Origin: Herbinix luporum | GTDB lineage: Bacteria; Bacillota; Clostridia; Lachnospirales; Lachnospiraceae | DNA: 64,000 nucleotides | Assembly: GCF_900070325.1 (NCBI RefSeq) | Contig: NZ_LN879430.1 | Coordinates: 608,501-672,500, forward strand | Direction: 5' to 3' | Part shown: positions 18,693 through 27,170 of the stretch, piece after piece | Layout of the letters: every line of letters starts with the position of its first letter | How positions within the stretch are numbered: position 1 is the stretch's first letter | Notes under the pieces: generated by a model | The model's input: only the letters and a program-made list of their open reading frames with translations | Databases searched by the model: none | Told to the model about the DNA's origin: nothing | Made by a program: the position numbers and the translations under genes

Positions 18693-18756
18693 TGCGTCGT
18701 GGATAATACCACGGCGCAATTAAAGTAAGAAAGCATAAGGTTTTACCTTAGAATGC
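18693..18756 (+). promoter_or_regulatory. Two tandem hairpins in the leader of the NifU-like gene
   Basis: Hairpin 1: TGCGTCGTGG (18693-18702) with CCACGGCGCA (18709-18718), 10 pairs including one G-U, in an otherwise AT-rich region. Hairpin 2: GCAT.AAGG (18733-18740) with CCTT...ATGC (18746-18756). Neither is followed by a T-tract on either strand, so they are leader structures rather than terminators. Confidence 0.55.
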
Positions 18757-18789
18757 AATACAATGTAAACTGAAAGGAGTTTCAACAAC

Positions 18790-19482
18790 ATGATTTATTC
18801 ACATGAAGTTAAAATGATGTGTCCGGTTGCCCAGGGTGTTAATCATGGGCCGGCACCTATTCCGGAAGAAGCAAAATGGGTTAAAGCTAAGGAAGTAACA
18901 GATATTTCCGGTTTTACTCACGGTGTAGGTTGGTGTGCACCTCAACAAGGTACCTGTAAATTAACATTAAATGTTAAGGATGGTATTATCCAAGAAGCAC
19001 TGATAGAAACCATTGGATGTTCCGGTATGACCCACTCTGCAGCTATGGCTTCTGAAATACTGCCCGGCAAAACCATCCTGGAGGCTTTAAATACTGACTT
19101 AGTATGTGATGCTATAAATACTGCTATGAGAGAGTTGTTCTTACAGATAGTTTATGGTAGAACACAGAGTGCATTTTCAGAGAATGGACTTGCAATCGGT
19201 GCAGGTTTAGAGGATTTAGGTAAAGGTCTACGCAGCCAGGTAGGAACCATGTATGGAACTCTTGCAAAAGGTCCTCGTTATCTTGAAATGGCAGAAGGAT
19301 ACGTTACCGGTATTGCTCTTGATGAAAATAATGAGATTATCGGATATCAATTCGTTAGCCTTGGTAGAATGATGGATTTCATTAAAAAAGGTGATGATCC
19401 TAATACGGCTTATGAAAAGTCCAAAGGTCAATATGGCAGAGTAGAAGATGCTGTTAAAATAATTGACCCAAGATGCGAATAA
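18790..19482 (+). CDS. NifU/IscU-like iron-sulfur scaffold family protein (partner of GGGtGRT protein)
   Basis: 230 residues. Residues about 45-125 resemble the IscU/NifU N-terminal fold: Cys49 in GWCAPQQGTC, Cys77 in TIGCSGMTHSAAMASE (aligned with the FGCGSAIAS segment of IscU) and Cys106 in DLVCDAIN. That gives three candidate cluster ligands in the right order. A C-terminal extension of about 90 residues has no counterpart in IscU. The gene is immediately followed (20 bases) by the GGGtGRT gene, and the pair occurs together in many Clostridia. No IscS or SufS is adjacent, so it is not a normal Isc operon. Scaffold function is an annotation-level inference. AAAGGAG precedes the ATG by 10 bases. 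Confidence 0.82.
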   Translation: MIYSHEVKMMCPVAQGVNHGPAPIPEEAKWVKAKEVTDISGFTHGVGWCAPQQGTCKLTLNVKDGIIQEALIETIGCSGMTHSAAMASEILPGKTILEALNTDLVCDAINTAMRELFLQIVYGRTQSAFSENGLAIGAGLEDLGKGLRSQVGTMYGTLAKGPRYLEMAEGYVTGIALDENNEIIGYQFVSLGRMMDFIKKGDDPNTAYEKSKGQYGRVEDAVKIIDPRCE

Positions 19483-19502
19483 TATAAGGAGGATACATAC
19501 AA

Positions 19503-20513
19503 ATGGCTTTATTTGAATCATATGAAAGAAGAATAGATAAGATTAATGCATTGTTAAACAGTTATGGCATCTCATCCATAGAAGAAGCTGAAAAGATTAC
19601 AAAAGATGCCGGACTTGATGTATATAATATGGTAAAGGGCATTCAGCCTATTTGCTTTGAAAATGCTTGCTGGGCTTATATAGTAGGTGCAGCAATTGCA
19701 ATCAAAAAAGATGCAAGAAGGGCAGCAGATGCAGCAGCTGCTATCGGCGAAGGCTTACAGGCTTTTTGCATACCCGGTTCTGTTGCTGATCAAAGAAAGG
19801 TTGGTTTAGGACACGGTAATCTTGGTAAAATGCTTTTAGAAGAAACAACCGAATGCTTCTGTTTCTTAGCAGGACATGAGTCCTTTGCAGCAGCTGAAGG
19901 TGCAATAGGTATTGCACAATCTGCTAACAAGGTTAGAAAAAAACCCTTAAGAGTTATCTTAAACGGCCTGGGTAAAGATGCTGCACAAATTATTTCCCGT
20001 ATTAACGGATTTACATATGTTGAGACTGATATGGATTATCAAACCGGTGAGGTTAAAGAGGTATCCCGTAAGTCTTATAGTAAAGGTGACAGGGCTGCAG
20101 TAAATTGCTATGGTGCTAATGATGTTACCGAAGGTGTAGCAATTATGCATAAGGAACATGTGGACGTATCCATTACAGGTAACTCCACTAATCCTACCAG
20201 ATTCCAGCATCCTGTAGCAGCTACATATAAGAAAGAATGCATCGAGCAAGGCAGAAAGTACTTCTCTGTGGCTTCCGGTGGTGGTACAGGTAGAACACTT
20301 CATCCTGACAATATGGCAGCAGGTCCTGCTTCTTATGGATTAACCGATACCATGGGTAGAATGCACTCCGATGCACAGTTTGCAGGATCCTCTTCAGTTC
20401 CTGCTCACGTTGAGATGATGGGCTTAATCGGAATGGGTAATAACCCTATGGTTGGTGCTACAGTAGCAGTAGCAGTAGCCATTCAAGAAGCAGCTGAGGC
20501 TGGCAAATTCTAA
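19503..20513 (+). CDS. GGGtGRT family protein of unknown function
   Basis: 336 residues. Carries the family-naming motif at residues 259-265 (ASGGGTGRTLHPD). Other striking parts are an Ala-rich helix (DARRAADAAAAIGEG), GHGNLGKMLLEETTECFCFLAGHES, and seven Cys (51, 56, 89, 118, 120, 202, 246). There is no signal peptide or membrane segment, so it is cytosolic. It follows the NifU-like gene by 20 bases with GGAGG before the ATG, and a strong terminator closes the two-gene unit. Cys content and pairing suggest a metal-cluster-dependent enzyme, but no reaction is known. Confidence 0.88.
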   Translation: MALFESYERRIDKINALLNSYGISSIEEAEKITKDAGLDVYNMVKGIQPICFENACWAYIVGAAIAIKKDARRAADAAAAIGEGLQAFCIPGSVADQRKVGLGHGNLGKMLLEETTECFCFLAGHESFAAAEGAIGIAQSANKVRKKPLRVILNGLGKDAAQIISRINGFTYVETDMDYQTGEVKEVSRKSYSKGDRAAVNCYGANDVTEGVAIMHKEHVDVSITGNSTNPTRFQHPVAATYKKECIEQGRKYFSVASGGGTGRTLHPDNMAAGPASYGLTDTMGRMHSDAQFAGSSSVPAHVEMMGLIGMGNNPMVGATVAVAVAIQEAAEAGKF

Positions 20514-20531
20514 GAAATGATTTATTTTAGG

Positions 20532-20573
20532 GGATTTCTCAAGTCGTAGGACGGTTTGAGAAGTCCTTTTTTT
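20532..20573 (+). terminator. Intrinsic terminator of the NifU-like/GGGtGRT operon
   Basis: GGATTTCTCAAG (20532-20543) pairs with TTTGAGAAGTCC (20555-20566) with G-U pairs, followed by seven Ts. Confidence 0.85.
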
Positions 20574-20616
20574 ATCTATAAGACTCGTACTAGAACCGTC
20601 GAGCCATCCAGCGCAC

Positions 20617-21116
20617 TTGATATTATATTTAGATTCTACCATAGCAAGTGGATCAACATATACCTATTATGTTAAAGCATATGATGAAGATGGAAATATA
20701 TCAGAAGCCAGTAATAGTTATACTATTACTATGCCTCCTGATATTCCTGCAAATCTTACGGTTACTGTAAGGGAAGATGGGATATTGCTTAGGTGGACAG
20801 GGGTAAATGATATTTGTGAATATGAGTTATCCATAAATGAAGAAATAATTAAGGTGGGCAAGGAAAACCTATTTTTACAGAAAGAGTTCTTGCCAAACTT
20901 TAGATATGAATATAGGGTCAGAGCTGTTATCGGTGATATTTATGGACAATGGAGTGAAAGTAAGGAAATTCTTACGGCACCGGGGAAGGTAGAAAATCTT
21001 AAGTCGGAGATTATCGATGACAGTGCTATAAAGTTATCTTGGGATCCTGTTGAAGGAGCTCTTTCTTATGATGTAGAAATTGATGGAATTTTATATCAAG
21101 ATATAAAGGATTGTTA
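20617..21116 (+). pseudogene. Fragment of a fibronectin type III repeat protein
   Basis: The open frame encodes the end of one FN3 domain (GSTYTYYVKAYDEDGNISEAS), a second complete one (IPANLTVTVREDGILLRWTG ... YRVRAVIGDIYGQWS) and the start of a third (KLSWDPVEGALSYDVEIDG). It has no proper start: the frame opens at a TTG without a ribosome site just after the preceding terminator. The frame then runs into unrelated phage-like sequence near 21110. This is the internal remnant of a large extracellular repeat protein, left by deletion or recombination. Confidence 0.75.
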
Positions 21117-21320
21117 TTATTTATTGAAGTCAGTACAGCAGATACTACAGATGAGGATATTAAAAATCTATACAACCTTATTTCCAAGACGTTAGATGAT
21201 GCCAAGGAGAATTACTCACAGTCAGTTCATTACATGGTAGGGGAGATATTTGAGCCTATTATGATGAGAATGGCAAATATCATGAAGCCAAAGAAACCAG
21301 AGGTGAAGTCCGGTGAGTAA
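21117..21320 (+). pseudogene. C-terminal fragment of a probable phage structural protein
   Basis: The frame encodes FIEVSTADTTDEDIKNLYNLI... ending KPKKPEVKSGE and stops at 21318-21320. It has no start of its own and joins FN3 sequence upstream. Its stop overlaps by 8 bases the GTG start of a zinc-ribbon gene, a coupling typical of phage gene clusters. The family of the fragment is not certain. Confidence 0.5.
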
Positions 21321-21450
21321 GAAACAGTACACAGTCCGCTGTCCTCACTGTAATCACAGAGTATTTGATGCCGACTATGCAGATGTTGAAATCTAATGCC
21401 CTAAATGCAGAAAGGTCTTTGAGGTAAGGCTGGAGAAGAAGGTGGTGTAA
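21313..21450 (+). pseudogene. Com-like phage zinc-ribbon protein, interrupted by a stop codon
   Basis: From GTG 21313 the frame reads MSKKQYTVRCPHCNHRVF..., a stop at codon 28 (TAA at 21394-21396), then CPKCRKVFEVRLEKKVV and a final stop. The two CxxC knuckles form a small zinc ribbon as in Mu-like phage Com and rubredoxin-like proteins. The stop falls directly before the second CxxC, where one base change (TAA from AAA or CAA) would restore the reading frame. Best read as a decayed prophage gene of 45 codons. Confidence 0.65.
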
Positions 21451-21551
21451 AAAAGTGAATAGTTCTGGCACAGAGCCACAAAGGGAGCAGATGACTCACC
21501 TATAGAGCCTGGCAGATAGTCTTAGTTAGTGAGTTCTTAAGTGATTGTATT

Positions 21552-21740
21552 TTGATTGGCTCAGAGAGTGCAGAGTGGAGACATTTCATATCAAAAGGCG
21601 GAACAAGAAAAATAAGATTTGATAAAAGCAAAACTTCTCCACATAGACGCGTAGAAGAATTTGCAAATGGTAAATGGGTTAAACCAGAACCATTATATCC
21701 CAACCAAGGAGCAATAGTTGATTTATGGAAAAAGGTCTAG
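21552..21740 (+). pseudogene. C-terminal fragment of a probable polymorphic toxin
   Basis: About 60 codons encoding GSESAEWRHFISKGGTRKIRFDKS...SPHRRVEEFANGKWVKP. This basic, Trp/His-containing segment resembles the C-terminal toxin tips of Rhs or secreted polymorphic toxins. It lacks a start codon with a ribosome site and any N-terminal delivery domain. The next gene, 27 bases on, is a DUF4274 immunity-like gene, the usual toxin-immunity order. The toxin class was not identified. Confidence 0.45.
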
Positions 21741-21767
21741 AAATAAATCAAATAAGTGAGTGTATAC

Positions 21768-22214
21768 ATGGATAAGAATGTTGAAGAGTTTGTTAAACAA
21801 ATGTTATATGATAAAAATATAGTTGATGTAATAAGATTAATAGATGAAATTGCTGACTCTGAAATATTGCATCTATATGCATATAATTATAATTGGGATA
21901 ATGGTTTTGAGATACCGAAAAAAATTATTCATAAAGACTGCTGTCAATTAAGTACCGCATTAATGATGTTTTATGCTGCTGATGGAATTAGGTATTTGCA
22001 AGATAAGAGTAAGGTAAATAATCTAAAAGAATGGTCAACATTTATAAAAGAATTATATAATAAAATTATAAATAACGGATTTATAGAGGGGGCAATTAAA
22101 TTTAATCCTCCATTAAGTAAGGTTCAAATATTTAAAATTAAAAAGGTAATTAATACCAAGGAAGAAGCTTTCCTGAAAGAGATAGGCACAAATGATTTGA
22201 ATGTTTACTTATAA
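21768..22214 (+). CDS. DUF4274 protein, probable immunity protein
   Basis: 148 residues, starting at ATG 21768 (an in-frame GTG lies four codons upstream; ribosome sites are weak for both). The hallmark of DUF4274 is seen: LHLYAYNYNWDNGFEIPKKII followed by DCCQLSTALMMFYAADGIRYL. DUF4274 proteins frequently sit beside polymorphic-toxin genes and are thought to act as immunity proteins. The reading frame is intact even though the upstream toxin is only a fragment, as expected for an orphan immunity gene. Very AT-rich with many Ile and Lys codons, unlike neighbouring housekeeping genes, consistent with transfer. Confidence 0.7.
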   Translation: MDKNVEEFVKQMLYDKNIVDVIRLIDEIADSEILHLYAYNYNWDNGFEIPKKIIHKDCCQLSTALMMFYAADGIRYLQDKSKVNNLKEWSTFIKELYNKIINNGFIEGAIKFNPPLSKVQIFKIKKVINTKEEAFLKEIGTNDLNVYL

Positions 22215-22286
22215 GAAATAATATAAACTAAGAGGACAGGACTATCAGCTCTTTTAATAGTTAATTGAAATAATATGAATTTGAAG

Positions 22287-22325
22287 CAAAAAAGATAGGA
22301 AAAGATAAACTCTTTTCCTATCTTT
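22287..22325 (-). terminator. Terminator of the modular xylanase gene
   Basis: Perfect 15-pair hairpin: AAAGATAGGAAAAGA (22291-22305) with TCTTTTCCTATCTTT (22311-22325). The T-tract occurs on the minus strand (plus-strand AAAAAA before it), so it ends the xylanase transcript. Confidence 0.85.
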
Positions 22326-22404
22326 AAATACTCCATTTTAATCAGAATATTTTACAAAGCCATTAATGTCTAATTTACTTTGGCACAATTAAAGGCTTCC
22401 CCTT

Positions 22405-25400
22405 TTAGTTTGCACCATTCCAGATCTTGTACTCTACATTAGGATTTACACCCTTTAGTTCAAAAAGCTGGCTAACAGTTACAAATGCGTAACCACGGTC
22501 TTTCAACCCTTGAATAATAGTACTTAATGCTTGTACCGTATTGTTATTGCCAGGAAAATCATGCAATAAAACGATATCGCCATCTTTCACATTATTCAGA
22601 ACGGTGGATGCTCTTTGAGCTGCTGAAGTAGAGTTTTCCCAGTCATTACAAGTTAATCCGCCGATAAATGGAAGGTCAATTGCTTGATACATGGTATTAC
22701 TTGTTGAAATATAAGGTGGACGGAAGAACTTTGGAGTTACTCCAACCATCTGATAAATCTTGTTATTTGTATTTGTAATCTCTTGTTGGATTTGGGAATA
22801 ACCCATAGTGCTCATATCACTATGACTCCAGGAGTGATTAGCCAATTCACATCCAAGACTAACTTGACGTTGCATTACTGGTTTCACACTATCATTGATG
22901 TTATTTCCGATTAGGAAAAAGGTAGCAACGACACCTTCACGTTCTAAAACATCAAGAACCTGAGGAGTTGTGGTTGTATTCGGACCATCGTCAAATGTTA
23001 GTGCAACTAACTTTTTACCAGAAAGATCAGGTGATGTAGCTGATTTTGAAAATACAAAGTAGTCTACATTCACGGCACCTGAGAATACAAGAACAATATC
23101 TTTTACACCGGTAGTATTACTAATGGTAGCGGATACATCCCTATAAGTATCAAAACTTCCTGTGGACCCAACGGAAATTGTTCCGAGTAAGGTACCTGAT
23201 GCACTTCCTGATCTTACCTGGATGGTAGTAGCATACTGGGTAGCTACTCTTGCTGTTACAGATGTTGCACCATCACCAAAATCAATATTCTTATAGGTAG
23301 TGGTATAACCATTTTCGATATAGCCAATGGCACTGCCGCCACCTGTTAAGCTAAAGGTCTGAAGATTAGTGCCATAACTGCTGTCATAATCTTCTGCCTG
23401 AATATTGGTAAATGCACTCTTAGCACCGGTGGTAGGAGGAGGGGTAGGTGTGGGAGTATTACCTTCACCTGGGGTGCCAGGTTCGCCAATACTATAGCCT
23501 GAATCCGTATAGGCTTTCAGTACCGAATGATATGACTGCTTTGGCTGTGTTAAGCTACTGAATAGTAAAGGTGACTGACTAGCTCTCCAAGAAACGCTAT
23601 CATATAAGCCCCAGATTGTAATACCAGTAATATTGCCACCGGCTTTCTTACAATCTAAGATTCCCTTGAAGATATCATAGCAGTAATTTGCTTGAGTAGT
23701 AGCATTGTTATTGGTTACATCAAATTCAGTAATTTGAACCTCAAATCCATTATTTAAAAATGTTTGAAGCGCTGACTTAAAGGCAGCTGCACTTGGATAT
23801 CCTGTATCTAGATGGGCTTGCATACCTACGCCATCACAATACTTACCATTCTGATTGATGTACTTAACTAAGGAAACAATATCATTTGTTACTTCATAGG
23901 TATTATAGTCATTATAGAAAAGCTTAACGCTGTCTCTCTTTCCAAGAGCAACTAATGCATCATGTGCATATATGAAAGCATTTCTTACAAAGGAAACATT
24001 CTTTGCATTACCATATATGGCTGCCCATCCTGAATTAACAGCGTGAAGATGCTCGTTAACAACATCCCAAGCATATACACAATCACCATAGGGACTGTTA
24101 TATACATGATTGATTACAGATTTTACATAAAATTCTTCACGTGCATCCATTACCTGAGGACTAACATAACCTGAACCACCATTGAATCCACTTCTAAAGA
24201 ACCATCCAGGGGTCTGACTGTGCCATACAAGGGTATGAGCTCTCATTCGAAGACCATTTTCAGAACAAATCTGCATAACTCTATCAACGGTACTAAAGTT
24301 CAGTCTTGGAACCATAGAATCCTGCCAGTTGCTTGGAATATAATATCCAAGATTTCTAGCCTCAGAAACAGAAATAAGGCTTGGACTGGAACCCAGAATT
24401 GCGTCTGGTTTCATCTCATTTTCCAAAGTAATGCTATTGTATTGTTGCTTTACAACATTTAAGGTATTGGCATTAATTAATTGGTTGTAGTTGATGCAGG
24501 TACCCATATTACCTAATAGACTGCCATAAGTATTTAATAAAGTAGCAGTCTGTGTATCACCGGAAGAGGCTTGTGCACTAAATTTGAAGTAATCGACATT
24601 AACCGCACCTGAGAATACAAGAACGATATCTTTTACTCCAGTAGTTTTGCTAATGTTCGCAGATACATCCCTATAAGTATCAAAGCTTCCTGTGGACCCA
24701 ACAGAAATTGTACCAAGTAAAGTACCTGTTGCACTTCCTGATCTTACTTGAATTGTTGTATCAAACTCAGTAGCAACTCTTGCTGTTACCGAAACAGCAC
24801 CACTACCAAAATCAATATTCTTATAGGTAGTGTTATAGCCGTTTTCAATATAGCCAATGGCACTGCCACCACCAGTTAAGCTAAAGGTTTGAAGATTGGA
24901 GCCATAACTGCTGTCATAGTCTTCGGCTTGTATATTAGAAAATGCACTTTTTGCACCTGCCACAGGGGTAGGGGTAGGAGCAGAAGTAGGATCAGGGTTA
25001 TTTGCAGCTTTGAATACAAAGTAGTCTACATTCACAGCCCCTGAATAAACAAGGGTAATATCATGCACACCTGTAATATTGCTAAGGTTAGCAGTTACAT
25101 TCTGATAAGAATCCCAACTATTCGTCGAAGGAACAGAGATTGTACCAAGTAAAGTACCATTTGATCCTCCAGATCTTACCTGAATGGTAGTTGCGTTCTG
25201 TGTAGCAACTCTTGCCGTTACAGAAGCTAAGCCGTTAGCGAAATTAACATTCTTATAGGTAGTAGAATATCCATTTTCTATATAACCAATGGCGCTGCCA
25301 CCACCTGATAAACTAAAGGTCTGAAGATTAGAGCCATAACTGCTGTCATAATCTTCGGCCTGAATGTTAGAATATGCGTTTCTTGTGTCAGTACTTGGTG

Positions 25401-26541
25401 TAGGTTCTGGTGAGCCACTTCCACTAAATATAAAGTTGTCTACATTGACTGGACCGGAGAATACCAATACTATATCATGAGCACCAGTAATATTACTAAT
25501 GTTTGTAGATAAGGTTTGATATGTATCCCAGCTACCTGTAGGGTCTATAGATAAGGTACCAAGTAAAGTACCGGTAGCGCTGCCAGAACGGATTTGAATG
25601 GAAGTACTCATTTCAGTTGCTACAGTTGCAGTGAACTTTGTTGCACCACTATTACCAAAATCAATTTTGCTATAAGTTAAGGTATTACCATTTTCAATAT
25701 AACCAACCCCTCTACCATTGTTTGGCGTTCCAATTTCTTCTATAGTGGAGGAATTAGTACTATTATATTGTTCAGCTTCAATTGTTGTAAATGCACTTCT
25801 AGTACTTGGGCTTGCAGGTGTAGTAGGAGTTGGATTTCCTGATGAGCCTATTCTGATATCATTCTTGTATACATTAGCGCTTCCACTACTCTGATAGCCT
25901 TCAACGGTAAGAGCTACTTCATACATCTTACCCATTCGCATGCCCATTCTTTCCCATTGCTTAAAATGTTCAGTAACGGAGATTGTTCCACTTGTTCTCT
26001 TGGATGTACGAACACTCCAATACTGTTGGAATGTTGTGTTTCCATCGATGGAAGGCTGATTTACTCGGGTAGTTTCATACACATCATAGGTACCCCCATC
26101 TACTGTGATGGTTCCTTTTGATGTTGCTCCCGGTGGACGCCAGTTGCCCCAGCTCTCTACAATGTAATATTCAACTAGCGGGCTTCTTGTCCAACCGTAA
26201 ACGCACAAATAGGAATTTCCAGATGGATTGTATTGACATCCATAGTCAATTGTAATGTCACCTATTTGCTGATAGGTTTTATCGGAATTAAATTTTCTCC
26301 CTTTTCGAAATAGAGCATTACCGATATTACTCCATTGACAACTAAAAGTACCACCATCGTTCAGTTCCATGCTGGTATTTCCGTGATCTTTCCAAAGCTC
26401 GTAGTCGTAACCGCCATGTGTACCAGTGGCATTGTTGTAAATCATTTGACCAGCGTGTATTGGTGTGCTTTGTAAGATGATCATGATAGCCATACACATA
26501 CATATTGCCAAAGCCATCATCTTCTTAATCTTAGGCTTCAT
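22405..26541 (-). CDS. Secreted trifunctional xylan-degrading enzyme: GH11 - CBM6 x3 - GH10 - CBM6 - CE4
   Basis: 1378 residues, extracellular. The signal peptide ends about residue 30 (PIHA). GH11 endoxylanase spans 31-232: nucleophile Glu124 in [11 protein letters not shown], acid/base Glu214 in TVEGYQSSG. Carbohydrate-binding modules of the CBM6/36 type lie at about 249-373, 386-511 and 531-655, each with the IEAE or IQAEDYDSS start and VNVDYF end. GH10 endoxylanase spans 665-1012: acid/base Glu830 in DVVNEHL, nucleophile Glu939 in QITEFDV. A fourth CBM lies at 1040-1165. CE4 deacetylase spans 1176-1365: LTFDDGP with Asp1184/1185, HSWSH with His1236/1240, RPPY 1274-1277, LLHD 1325-1328. 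Linkers are Pro/Thr-rich. There is no dockerin or SLH domain, so it is a free enzyme. CE4 most likely removes xylan acetyl groups. GGAGG lies 8 bases upstream of the start. Confidence 0.93.
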   Translation of the reverse strand: MKPKIKKMMALAICMCMAIMIILQSTPIHAGQMIYNNATGTHGGYDYELWKDHGNTSMELNDGGTFSCQWSNIGNALFRKGRKFNSDKTYQQIGDITIDYGCQYNPSGNSYLCVYGWTRSPLVEYYIVESWGNWRPPGATSKGTITVDGGTYDVYETTRVNQPSIDGNTTFQQYWSVRTSKRTSGTISVTEHFKQWERMGMRMGKMYEVALTVEGYQSSGSANVYKNDIRIGSSGNPTPTTPASPSTRSAFTTIEAEQYNSTNSSTIEEIGTPNNGRGVGYIENGNTLTYSKIDFGNSGATKFTATVATEMSTSIQIRSGSATGTLLGTLSIDPTGSWDTYQTLSTNISNITGAHDIVLVFSGPVNVDNFIFSGSGSPEPTPSTDTRNAYSNIQAEDYDSSYGSNLQTFSLSGGGSAIGYIENGYSTTYKNVNFANGLASVTARVATQNATTIQVRSGGSNGTLLGTISVPSTNSWDSYQNVTANLSNITGVHDITLVYSGAVNVDYFVFKAANNPDPTSAPTPTPVAGAKSAFSNIQAEDYDSSYGSNLQTFSLTGGGSAIGYIENGYNTTYKNIDFGSGAVSVTARVATEFDTTIQVRSGSATGTLLGTISVGSTGSFDTYRDVSANISKTTGVKDIVLVFSGAVNVDYFKFSAQASSGDTQTATLLNTYGSLLGNMGTCINYNQLINANTLNVVKQQYNSITLENEMKPDAILGSSPSLISVSEARNLGYYIPSNWQDSMVPRLNFSTVDRVMQICSENGLRMRAHTLVWHSQTPGWFFRSGFNGGSGYVSPQVMDAREEFYVKSVINHVYNSPYGDCVYAWDVVNEHLHAVNSGWAAIYGNAKNVSFVRNAFIYAHDALVALGKRDSVKLFYNDYNTYEVTNDIVSLVKYINQNGKYCDGVGMQAHLDTGYPSAAAFKSALQTFLNNGFEVQITEFDVTNNNATTQANYCYDIFKGILDCKKAGGNITGITIWGLYDSVSWRASQSPLLFSSLTQPKQSYHSVLKAYTDSGYSIGEPGTPGEGNTPTPTPPPTTGAKSAFTNIQAEDYDSSYGTNLQTFSLTGGGSAIGYIENGYTTTYKNIDFGDGATSVTARVATQYATTIQVRSGSASGTLLGTISVGSTGSFDTYRDVSATISNTTGVKDIVLVFSGAVNVDYFVFSKSATSPDLSGKKLVALTFDDGPNTTTTPQVLDVLEREGVVATFFLIGNNINDSVKPVMQRQVSLGCELANHSWSHSDMSTMGYSQIQQEITNTNNKIYQMVGVTPKFFRPPYISTSNTMYQAIDLPFIGGLTCNDWENSTSAAQRASTVLNNVKDGDIVLLHDFPGNNNTVQALSTIIQGLKDRGYAFVTVSQLFELKGVNPNVEYKIWNGAN
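23047..25797 (-). repeat. Four diverged CBM-coding repeats inside the xylanase gene
   Basis: CBM units are encoded at about 25797-25423, 25386-25009, 24951-24577 and 23424-23047. Units 3 and 4 are nearly identical over long runs (shared [16 protein letters not shown] and [13 protein letters not shown]), and unit 2 is close; unit 1 is clearly older. The pattern indicates recent internal duplication, and the repeat pair flanks the GH10 module. Confidence 0.85.
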
Positions 26542-26626
26542 AATTTTTCCTCCTTTTCTTTTTTATTTATGCATTTACGTCATACCAGATTAGTGGCACA
26601 GTATGTAAAATATTGGGGTTATATTC

Positions 26627-26655
26627 ATATTACAGCCAATTGTAAGTTTTGTCAA
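26627..26655 (-). promoter_or_regulatory. Promoter of the modular xylanase gene
   Basis: On the minus strand a perfect TTGACA (26655-26650), 17 bases, TAATAT (26632-26627), about 85 bases upstream of the start codon. Confidence 0.75.
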
Positions 26656-26965
26656 TAAACATACTAGAAAAAAATGAGAAATTCTTATAATATATCCAAA
26701 ATGGTTGACTTTAATAAAGTCAAATATTAGAATTATGCTAAAAATATAAGACAGGATGTATGAAAAAATATCACTTTTATTGTACATAATAGAAATTATA
26801 ATTGGAATTTGTGAAGGTTAAATTAGGGGAAGAACAGGTGAGGTAATAGAAGTATTGGAGAATAAAATTTCAAATAACTAAGAAATCAACAGAGATTATA
26901 ATACAAAGAGGAATAAAACCAAAGCTATATTTTCAGGTTTATCTATTAGGAGTCAGTTCAATATA
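26656..26965. other. AT-rich intergenic region without a recognisable gene
   Basis: Between the xylanase promoter and the next terminator there are only short, start-less frames. One of about 30 codons ends just before the terminator stem and may be the last piece of a vanished gene. Confidence 0.4.
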
Positions 26966-27029
26966 AGAAAGCCATAACATTGTTAGTTTAGGTCCAAGCT
27001 TACTAAGATGTTGTGGCTTTCTTTTTCTT
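26966..27029 (+). terminator. Strong orphan intrinsic terminator
   Basis: AGAAAGCCATAACAT (26966-26980) pairs with ATGTTGTGGCTTTCT (27008-27022) and is followed by TTTTTCTT. No gene precedes it on this strand, so it either shields the phosphorylase operon or is a relic. Confidence 0.8.
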
Positions 27030-27170
27030 ATTTAACTTAACAAACAAAGGTAAAATAATCACACCATAATAATAAATAGCATACTGAAATAAATATACTG
27101 CTTTTCTAAAATAAAGATAGCAAAGTAGCTTCAAATGTAAGGACAGAGTATTAAGCAAGAGGTGTATAAG

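Noticed and set aside
18693..18718. GC-rich hairpin as an intrinsic terminator for the upstream beta-helix gene
   Set aside because: No T-tract follows on the plus strand; it is followed by ATTAAAGTAAG.
23047..25797. Regularly spaced repeats as a CRISPR-like array
   Set aside because: The repeats are about 375 bases, in frame, and encode carbohydrate-binding modules.
26820..26965. Small gene before the orphan terminator
   Set aside because: Only stop-riddled frames of about 30 codons without ribosome sites were found, so at most a relic.
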